From positions 1 through 5,381 of the forward strand of contig WJKO01000020.1 of the NCBI GenBank assembly GCA_014729055.1: a DNA stretch of 5,381 bases. Reading direction: 5' to 3'. The translations under genes and the position numbers were made by a program. This document shows positions 1-5,381 of the stretch, one piece after another; position 1 is the stretch's first letter, and every line of letters begins with the position of its first letter. The notes beneath the pieces were generated by a model. That model was not told where the DNA came from, searched no databases, and saw nothing but the letters and a program-made list of their open reading frames with translations. The stretch is from Promethearchaeota archaeon (GTDB lineage Archaea > Asgardarchaeota > Lokiarchaeia > Sigyniarchaeales > Promethearchaeaceae).

Positions 1-2
1 GC

Positions 3-47
3 GTAATCCATGCTGTAATGAATATTTTCAAAGATCTAAAAAAATAG
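3..47 (+). CDS. Possible C-terminal end of a plus-strand gene (partial)
   Basis: In the third forward frame the sequence is open from the window edge and reads VIHAVMNIFKDLKK before a TAG stop at 45-47. The peptide would form a short amphipathic helix with a lysine-rich end, which is a common way for a real protein to finish. If real, this gene enters from the left and converges on the phosphoesterase gene, with 75 bases between the two stops. Only 14 residues are visible, so no function can be given. A chance open frame of this length is quite possible. Confidence 0.3.
   Translation, partial: VIHAVMNIFKDLKK
38..44 (-). terminator. Possible oligo-T transcription terminator after the phosphoesterase gene
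   Basis: On the minus strand a run of seven T residues lies 79-85 bases past the stop codon of the phosphoesterase gene. Archaeal RNA polymerases often terminate at T-rich stretches without a hairpin, and this is the longest such run downstream of the operon within the window. No stem-loop precedes it. It overlaps the possible convergent plus-strand gene end, which would fit a bidirectional termination zone. Confidence 0.25.
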
Positions 48-122
48 ACGAATATCTCTAAAACCATAACTACACGAGAGAAATGACGGCTTGATTTAGT
101 GTTGGAATCGCACACACATATT

Positions 123-1517
123 TTAGTCTACATCTTTTTTGATTAGGATTGGTTTATGACACCTCTTTCCAGTTCCCGTACGTTTAAATTTATCGTGATA
201 AAATACGTTGCCATTCCTTGATCCTATCATTTTCATTTCACATTCATCTCCATCTATGCTCACGTAAAGCCATCCAGTCTCCTCGATAATACCATATTGA
301 AATGCATTTCTGATAACTTCATCATTTCTCGCTCCGTTTGGATTTCCTTCGAGGATGCCATCTCGTTCGAAAATATACGTTTTTTCTTTCCAGATGTAAT
401 TTGCTGGAGGATCTCGAGTTTTCATTTCCTTCATATTTGACAAGCCATTTCCCCCATTACCAACCAAAATATAATGTGTACCGCCCCAGTCCTCTTCTCG
501 ACTTTGCCAATATACTTCAAACTGGTGGTCATGACCGTAAAATACCGCATCGACTTGGTATTCATTAAAAAGGTCAAGATATATCATCTCATAGAGTTTA
601 ATCATACCGTTCTTATATCCGGTTGAATATATCTCATGATGCAAGCAAATAAATATCCAATAATTTTTTTTTGCGAATCTTGCTAATGTTTTTTCAAGCC
701 ATTCCATTTGATCATCGCTAACAAGCCCTTGTGGACCCCGGGCTTGCCCTGCATTGCACGAATCCAACATAATAAACACCGCATTACCGTAAATCACATA
801 ATAATACCCGCCCTTTCTGATATCTTCATAAGGGTTGTTGAATGCATGGATAAAATGGGCATAGGTTTCGCGATGGTCGCTATCATGGTTTCCGGGAATA
901 TTCATCAAGGCGATATTGTTTGTTTTATTTGAGTGAATATAGGGATGTAATTGGTAGAAGAAACTATTCCATGCGGATTCTTGACCTCCGTGGGCAGTTA
1001 TATCTCCAGTTACCGTTAAAAAGCGGATATCCCCTGAATATTCTTCCATTCTTTTTATTGAGTCTGCAACATTCATGTCCTGGCAGTGTATATCTGACGT
1101 TATGCAAAAATCAAACGAGATGGATCTATTGTTGCTTGTCTCCGAATAACTCGGTGCAGTTCTGAAAGAATATATGGGTTTACCGTCCTTTTCAATAAAC
1201 TCGGGGATAAGAATACCCGCATTATAAATATCCACTTTATTCTTAATATGATTTTCAGGTCGGGAAATTCTGAAGTAATAAACGGTATCTGGTTTTAAAT
1301 CCGTCAATATAAAAGAGTGCAGATAACGAGGAGGTGTATCCTCTTCAATTTTAAATTCACATTCTTCCGTTTCCCCATATTTAATCCATTTATGCATTGT
1401 CATGAATTTTGATTGCCACGTTATTCGTATCTCGCGTGACGCATCATTTCCGAAGATAATATAGGGACCCCAACATCTAAAATCATCAGGTCCTTTCCAT
1501 TGATAGTTTAATTTCAT
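123..1517 (-). CDS. Calcineurin-like metallophosphoesterase with purple acid phosphatase-type N-terminal domain
   Basis: This is a predicted metal-dependent phosphoesterase of 464 residues; the substrate is unknown. Residues about 12-122 resemble the fibronectin-III-like N-terminal domain of purple acid phosphatases, including PYIIFGND near the start, LKPDTVYYFRIS and the closing YSFRTAP. The catalytic domain carries the expected metal-site motifs in order: D142-I-H144, G171-D172, G209-N-H-D212, a histidine pair H293-H294 and G328-H-D-H331. The GD motif is followed by I-T-A, so the tyrosine that colours true purple acid phosphatases is absent. A D-x-H first motif also fits ordinary calcineurin-like esterases better. 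VGNGGNGL and the C-terminal beta-rich stretch match the tail of this family. No signal peptide or membrane segment is visible, so it is probably cytoplasmic. The ATG at 1517 is chosen because an in-frame GTG at 1532 lies inside the Shine-Dalgarno site. It is the last gene of the minus-strand set. Confidence 0.88.
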   Translation of the reverse strand: MKLNYQWKGPDDFRCWGPYIIFGNDASREIRITWQSKFMTMHKWIKYGETEECEFKIEEDTPPRYLHSFILTDLKPDTVYYFRISRPENHIKNKVDIYNAGILIPEFIEKDGKPIYSFRTAPSYSETSNNRSISFDFCITSDIHCQDMNVADSIKRMEEYSGDIRFLTVTGDITAHGGQESAWNSFFYQLHPYIHSNKTNNIALMNIPGNHDSDHRETYAHFIHAFNNPYEDIRKGGYYYVIYGNAVFIMLDSCNAGQARGPQGLVSDDQMEWLEKTLARFAKKNYWIFICLHHEIYSTGYKNGMIKLYEMIYLDLFNEYQVDAVFYGHDHQFEVYWQSREEDWGGTHYILVGNGGNGLSNMKEMKTRDPPANYIWKEKTYIFERDGILEGNPNGARNDEVIRNAFQYGIIEETGWLYVSIDGDECEMKMIGSRNGNVFYHDKFKRTGTGKRCHKPILIKKDVD

Positions 1518-1529
1518 TTTGTGAATGCC

Positions 1530-1535
1530 CACCTC
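1530..1535 (-). promoter_or_regulatory. Shine-Dalgarno site of the phosphoesterase gene
   Basis: The minus strand reads GAGGTG here, a match to the 3' end of archaeal 16S rRNA, 12 bases before the ATG at 1517. The alternative GTG start at 1532 overlaps this site and has no good site of its own, so this element decides the start. The spacing is slightly long. Confidence 0.6.
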
Positions 1536-1555
1536 TCTAAATCTAAAAATCTATT

Positions 1556-1572
1556 ATATTTATATTTTTTAA
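1556..1572 (-). promoter_or_regulatory. Possible archaeal TATA box for the phosphoesterase gene
   Basis: On the minus strand the gap contains TTAAAAAATATAAATAT, a TATA-like stretch centred about 45 bases before the ATG. With the usual distance of about 25 bases from TATA box to transcript start, the message would begin near 1535-1540 with a very short leader that still holds the Shine-Dalgarno site. The whole 84-base gap is very AT-rich, so a chance match is easy. No clear terminator follows the upstream gene, so co-transcription is also possible. Confidence 0.35.
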
Positions 1573-1601
1573 TCTATAATTTATGTATTTTTTATGGATT
1601 T

Positions 1602-4397
1602 TTAAGTAACCAAGACGCGTTTCTCATGAGTCAATTCCACTGCTTCTTTCATGGCGTCTTCATAAATATCAATTTCATGGATCCCAAAAAACGGACTCTT
1701 AGTCTTTTTTGCTGCAAATTCTGCGGTTTTATATAATCCACGCGCCATAAAACCTATACCGTTTACCATATCTGCTGCCTTTTTGAAATCTTTAAGCGTA
1801 TTATCATCCCAAAGTCCAAAGAAGCCATTGTAAAATGTGCTCAAATAAATACCGCCAAAAATACTAATGACGACAACTATTATCGTTGTAAGCAGATTAC
1901 CGTTCCAAATAACACGGGCAATGGATTCTATGCTGAAATACAAACAAACAGCACTCAATAATGGTGCTATAAATGTCTTCCACGTGTAAAACTTGCCTTT
2001 CCAGAATATTCTTCTTATAAGGATCCATACGAGAATGTCTTTTACTGCTAAGCCTAAATTATACGCTATTATGACGCCCTCCATGCCAATGGTTGGAATA
2101 AGCACTAAGTACCCGACAGCACGGATAGATTGTTCAATTATCCATGTATAGAGATTGAGATCAGTTCTACCTGTGCCTTGGAAAATTCGGTCTCCCGCCC
2201 AAGAATATGGTCCCATTAAGGCATGAATTAGTAAACCCGAAAAGTAAATTGTTGCGCGTTCCCACGTCGGACCAGAAAAACCTATAATGATTCTATCACC
2301 AATTATTAAAAGAATAGCACCAAAAGAATAACAGATCCAATTCATAATACGCAACATCTCAACAATTCCTAATTCAAATAGCTTCTTTTTCCCATTACCG
2401 AGGCTTTCACTTATCGGGGGCATCATTCCGCCCAGATATATCCCAACCAAACTCATAGTCTGCGATAACATATACGCAAGGTCAAAAAACGCCATTTCAC
2501 TACTATAATCGGATATATGTATTGAAAGAAGAATAACTTGCAAAAACCAGACTAATGGAACCCAAACATTACCCACAACCAATCTTATACCGTATTTAAA
2601 TGTCTCTTTTATTTCATCCTTTCCGAAATCTAATCTAAATAGGTTCTTGCCTTCATATCCTTGTTTCTTAAATAAGTGGAAGCCAAGAGCGAAGAATACA
2701 AATTCGCTTATCCAACTACCAATGGCCAGACCAACAACCGCTCCAAATACTTGACCATACATTGGAAATAGATTAAATATCAGTCTAAAAATAATGACCA
2801 TTATATATTGGAATAGCAAATTAAAGAGCACATATTTTATGATCTCTAAGAATTGGGCAAGATCAAGGCGTTGCACTCCTTGAAAGAAGAACATAAACAC
2901 CGCTAAAAAGCCCGGATATTGTATCATAGAATGTAAGATAAAAAACCAAGACATATGAGCGTATTTTGTATATGGGAAAACATACAGTCCAATCATCGAG
3001 ACCGCAGCAAACTGTCCTACTCCGCTGAGCAGTTGCCAGTAGATATAAATCTGCATATAACGGATTGCTTTTCTTGGTTGCTTAACTCTGTATTGAGCAA
3101 AGAACTTCGCTGCCGCGGTAGAGGTACCAAAATCTAAAAACAACCAAAATGCTTCAAAAAACCTTGTGACAAATGAATAATACCCGGCCGCTTGTGGATA
3201 AGGTAAAATAAAATTAGGGTATATATATAAAGTCAATAAAACTTGTGGTCCTAATAGAATGAAAGACATAAATAAAGTAAACAAGAATCCAGATAATTGT
3301 CTGTGATATCCGATCTCTTCCCATTCGTCGACTTCTTCTTCTTTCATCAGCCGTGGCTGTTCATCTAAAATTTCAGTCCCCACTTTTTTGTGTTCATCAG
3401 TAGATTGTGTTTCCGTTTTTTCATCTTCCGGCTTTTCTTCTGCTATCTTAGATAAAAATGATTCGTCAATTCTGGATTTAGATTGATTCCTCTTCCGTTT
3501 ATAAATATAGATGGTAACTATTAATAGAACTGAAACCATAGAAGTCCAGAATACACGTGCAAACAGATGTGGTACTGGGGAATACTTCCAATCCGCATAA
3601 GCTAATGGTTGACTTTGTATAGAATATATTACGCTAGAATACACTAAATAGTTGAAATAAGGCCATAAATGTTGTGATTCAAGCGAATCTTCGCCCAGCC
3701 AAGCTGTAAATACTATAAAAATTCCACTGGATTGGGATCTATGCATTATTAAAGGATCCGTCACTTGAGAAATCGAATCATCGATAGGTTCTTTTGATAT
3801 ATCAATTATGTAGTCCGAACCGAGATCTAAAGGTGACGCAGGTAATATCGTATAATTTTGCATATTTGGAGCAGAGTTCCAATCGATCGAATCGAAAATG
3901 TTAGTATCCGTTTTATTCACATTGGGTATTGCTTTCTCTGTATTATTGGAGATTTTTGACATACCGCTAGGTTGAATAATCTCAAAATCAACCAACTGGA
4001 CCTGTCTATTAGATTGCTCTGGACCACAGATATAAATTAAACCGCCCCCATTGTCCACAAACTCCATAATTTTATCGATATCTCCAGATTCTAATATGGG
4101 ATCAACAAGGGTAATAATATCAAATTCTAACAATAAATCCAATCCACTATCCGCTTCTTGGATTATCAAATCATCATTAGTAATATTAAACGAATCATCC
4201 AAAGACATAGCAGTTAAAATCGGATCGTCTTCAGCGACGCTATCTCCCGCAACACTTTGCTGGGAATTAAAATAAAGAATATTAATAATTGCATCATCTT
4301 CTGCACTAACATAGGGTATCTTCAAGATGCCTAAGGTAAAAAAAACCCAGAATATCACTATATATTTAGTCGCTCGTCTTTTTTCTTGGTTTTTCAT
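1602..4397 (-). CDS. Wzx/MATE-like (MOP superfamily) flippase fused to an exported GATase1/ThuA-like domain
   Basis: This 931-residue membrane protein probably flips a lipid-linked sugar or another amphiphile. Residues 1-32 form a signal peptide: basic KRR, a hydrophobic core, and V-S-A before E33. Residues 33-278 would lie outside; strands around NILYF, FDIITLVDP and NGGGLIYICGP resemble class I amidotransferase/ThuA-like folds. A membrane segment at about 283-299 is followed by basic RKRNQSKSR, placing the next part inside. Residues 300-368 are a charged, probably disordered linker rich in E and K. From about 369 to 858 there are roughly 14 membrane segments; PPISESLGNGKKK (660-672), GDRIFQGTGRTD (735-746) and GMEGVIIAYN (771-780) are typical of polysaccharide flippases. 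A cytoplasmic tail of about 70 residues follows. GGGAG lies 8 bases before the ATG as GGGAG/ATTTCAGT. The gene starts 26 bases after its upstream neighbour. The flippase assignment is strong; the name of the exported fold and the cargo are uncertain. Confidence 0.87.
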   Translation of the reverse strand: MKNQEKRRATKYIVIFWVFFTLGILKIPYVSAEDDAIINILYFNSQQSVAGDSVAEDDPILTAMSLDDSFNITNDDLIIQEADSGLDLLLEFDIITLVDPILESGDIDKIMEFVDNGGGLIYICGPEQSNRQVQLVDFEIIQPSGMSKISNNTEKAIPNVNKTDTNIFDSIDWNSAPNMQNYTILPASPLDLGSDYIIDISKEPIDDSISQVTDPLIMHRSQSSGIFIVFTAWLGEDSLESQHLWPYFNYLVYSSVIYSIQSQPLAYADWKYSPVPHLFARVFWTSMVSVLLIVTIYIYKRKRNQSKSRIDESFLSKIAEEKPEDEKTETQSTDEHKKVGTEILDEQPRLMKEEEVDEWEEIGYHRQLSGFLFTLFMSFILLGPQVLLTLYIYPNFILPYPQAAGYYSFVTRFFEAFWLFLDFGTSTAAAKFFAQYRVKQPRKAIRYMQIYIYWQLLSGVGQFAAVSMIGLYVFPYTKYAHMSWFFILHSMIQYPGFLAVFMFFFQGVQRLDLAQFLEIIKYVLFNLLFQYIMVIIFRLIFNLFPMYGQVFGAVVGLAIGSWISEFVFFALGFHLFKKQGYEGKNLFRLDFGKDEIKETFKYGIRLVVGNVWVPLVWFLQVILLSIHISDYSSEMAFFDLAYMLSQTMSLVGIYLGGMMPPISESLGNGKKKLFELGIVEMLRIMNWICYSFGAILLIIGDRIIIGFSGPTWERATIYFSGLLIHALMGPYSWAGDRIFQGTGRTDLNLYTWIIEQSIRAVGYLVLIPTIGMEGVIIAYNLGLAVKDILVWILIRRIFWKGKFYTWKTFIAPLLSAVCLYFSIESIARVIWNGNLLTTIIVVVISIFGGIYLSTFYNGFFGLWDDNTLKDFKKAADMVNGIGFMARGLYKTAEFAAKKTKSPFFGIHEIDIYEDAMKEAVELTHEKRVLVT

Positions 4398-4405
4398 ACT
4401 GAAAT

Positions 4406-4410
4406 CTCCC
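4406..4410 (-). promoter_or_regulatory. Shine-Dalgarno site of the flippase fusion gene
   Basis: The minus strand reads GGGAG 8 bases before the ATG at 4397, a strong match at good spacing. It sits inside the 26-base gap after the upstream gene, which supports the called start and therefore the signal peptide. No TATA-like element is visible in this gap, which fits co-transcription with the upstream gene. Confidence 0.65.
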
Positions 4411-4423
4411 GAATATTGATTGA

Positions 4424-5381
4424 TTAGAAACGTAGATTAAACTTTTTACCTAAATTTTGGATTTTTCGCTTGACACTTCTTATTTCTATAAGAATTGATT
4501 CTTGTTCATCGATCCTAACTACTTTTGATTTATCATCTTCATAAATTCTTTCTAAATAACTCTGGAAATATATTACATTTACATTTCTCAGTAAATCATG
4601 CTGTAATTTATAATATCGTTCGATATTCTTGAATATGGACAAGGTTTCTTTAACTTTTGCAATTACATGCGATAGATATAATTTTGAATTAGAGTAGGAG
4701 AATATGTTAGACTTCTCCAGATTGGAAAATTTAGTCATGTCCTTATTTTTCACCATAATTGAACTTAATATATTGAAAATAGCGAAATATTGAACGGGTA
4801 TTGAACGTTTTAACATTGAAAGATGAAAAATAATTAATTCAGTTTGCTTTTCATATAAAACTATTAATTTGCCGATAATATCGCTAAGATAACCATATAG
4901 CCTATTAATTAAAATGACTGAATTCGAACAATATACTTCAACCATATTCTCTTGTCCTTTCTCAAAAAAAATACTCTCTCTTTTTATAATTAGTTCATTA
5001 TACTGCCGAATTGCATTAAAAACAGATTCTTTTCCAGAGAGATATTCATTTATTCTAAATAAATTATCTACTAAGTCTTTTACGTTACCATCTTCACTAA
5101 TGTTATTACCATCTAAGAATTTATAGACGGATTCTTCCATTTTGTTTTTAAAAAATAATAAGAGACCTTGTGTACTTTTCTTCAAATTATACTCATCGAT
5201 TGCGTATTTTAAAGATTTTATGAGGTTAAGAGGGTTATTTCTTTCGTTTTGGTAACTATTATCAATACTTGTCTTTACTTTTGGTTTATTTACATCTAGC
5301 TCCTCTAAATTTAATTTATTTACATCAATTTGGGCAACATTTTCAAGCAAAGTCCAATCTATTGGCGTAATCGCTTGTTTA
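4424..5381 (-). CDS. Helical protein of unknown function, 5'-truncated by the window edge
   Basis: I do not recognise this protein. 318 codons are visible and end in TAA at 4424-4426. The frame stays open to the right edge, where KQAITPIDWT precedes the TTG at 5350; the first in-frame ATG is at 5140 with no Shine-Dalgarno site, so the true start almost certainly lies outside the window. The visible N-terminal part (about 5-45) is polar and probably disordered, with a DVNK motif repeated ten residues apart. The rest is rich in K, I, L, E and N and reads as long alpha-helices, suggesting a helical bundle or coiled coil. Stretches near EKQTELIIFHLSML and VQYFAIFNILSSIMV are hydrophobic but interrupted by charge, so membrane segments are unlikely. 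No nucleotide-binding loop or zinc-site cysteine pairs are visible; there is only one cysteine. It ends 26 bases before the flippase fusion, so the two probably share a transcript. Its base composition is noticeably more AT-rich than the other genes. Confidence 0.75.
   Translation of the reverse strand, partial: KQAITPIDWTLLENVAQIDVNKLNLEELDVNKPKVKTSIDNSYQNERNNPLNLIKSLKYAIDEYNLKKSTQGLLLFFKNKMEESVYKFLDGNNISEDGNVKDLVDNLFRINEYLSGKESVFNAIRQYNELIIKRESIFFEKGQENMVEVYCSNSVILINRLYGYLSDIIGKLIVLYEKQTELIIFHLSMLKRSIPVQYFAIFNILSSIMVKNKDMTKFSNLEKSNIFSYSNSKLYLSHVIAKVKETLSIFKNIERYYKLQHDLLRNVNVIYFQSYLERIYEDDKSKVVRIDEQESILIEIRSVKRKIQNLGKKFNLRF
5285..5326 (-). repeat. Short direct repeat encoding DVNK twice
   Basis: The 12-base word TTTATTTACATC on the plus strand occurs at 5285-5296 and again at 5315-5326, exactly 30 bases apart. 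In the minus-strand gene it encodes DVNK at a ten-residue period (DVNKLNLEEL then DVNKPK). It lies in the polar N-terminal part of the visible protein and may be the remnant of a small tandem duplication, or the end of a repeat array outside the window. Two copies only. Confidence 0.4.

Noticed and set aside
9..11. Minus-strand ATG at the left edge as the start of a fourth operon gene
   Set aside because: Only three codons are visible and there is no Shine-Dalgarno match before it.
89..118. GTGT...ACAC inverted repeat and CACACACA stretch in the left intergenic gap
   Set aside because: The stem would be only four or five base pairs and the dinucleotide run is too short to mean anything.
135..140. 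Six-T run on the plus strand as a terminator for the possible convergent gene
   Set aside because: It lies inside the phosphoesterase coding region, encodes ordinary lysines there, and the convergent gene itself is uncertain.
338..1165. Several open frames of 74-81 codons on the plus strand
   Set aside because: They lie opposite the phosphoesterase gene, overlap each other in different frames and show no domain or ribosome site; they are antisense shadows.
1518..1532. GTG start giving five extra N-terminal residues on the phosphoesterase
   Set aside because: The GTG lies within the GAGGTG Shine-Dalgarno match that serves the ATG at 1517, and no other site precedes it.
4051..4275. Plus-strand open frame rich in Ser and Asn opposite the exported head
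   Set aside because: It is antisense to a well-supported coding region, is low-complexity and has no ribosome site.
5138..5140. First in-frame ATG of the helical protein as its start
   Set aside because: It has no Shine-Dalgarno site and would discard 80 codons of protein-like open frame that continue to the window edge.

Overview
The window most likely comes from an archaeon, with an Asgard-type (Lokiarchaeia-like) genome as my best guess. The basis is the AT-rich coding style, archaeal Shine-Dalgarno sites (GAGGTG, GGGAG), a TATA-like element before the last gene, an exported protein region carrying N-x-T sequons, and the kinds of protein present. No rRNA or other phylogenetic marker is present, so this placement is an inference at about 0.5 confidence.

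Layout: three genes fill almost the whole window, all on the minus strand, and are read from high to low coordinates. First comes a 5'-truncated helical protein of unknown function (4424-5381, open to the window edge). After 26 bases comes a 931-residue membrane protein (1602-4397). After 84 bases comes a 464-residue calcineurin-like metallophosphoesterase (123-1517). The first two look like one transcription unit. The third may be co-transcribed or may have its own promoter in the 84-base gap. At the left end, the last 15 codons of a possible plus-strand gene end at 47, which would make it convergent with the phosphoesterase gene. No RNA gene, mobile element, CRISPR array or long repeat was seen.

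The central gene is the most notable item. It joins a signal peptide, an exported domain that looks like the class I glutamine amidotransferase/ThuA fold, a transmembrane anchor and a highly charged cytoplasmic linker to a complete Wzx/MATE-like (MOP superfamily) flippase of about 14 membrane segments. Flippases of this type move lipid-linked sugars or other amphiphiles across the membrane. An exported head on the same chain suggests that the head senses, binds or modifies something on the outer face.

The phosphoesterase has the metal-site motifs and the Fn3-like N-terminal domain of purple acid phosphatase relatives, but no signal peptide, so it should act in the cytoplasm. A shared role for the three proteins in cell-surface glycoconjugate or envelope biology is plausible from adjacency alone and is not demonstrated.
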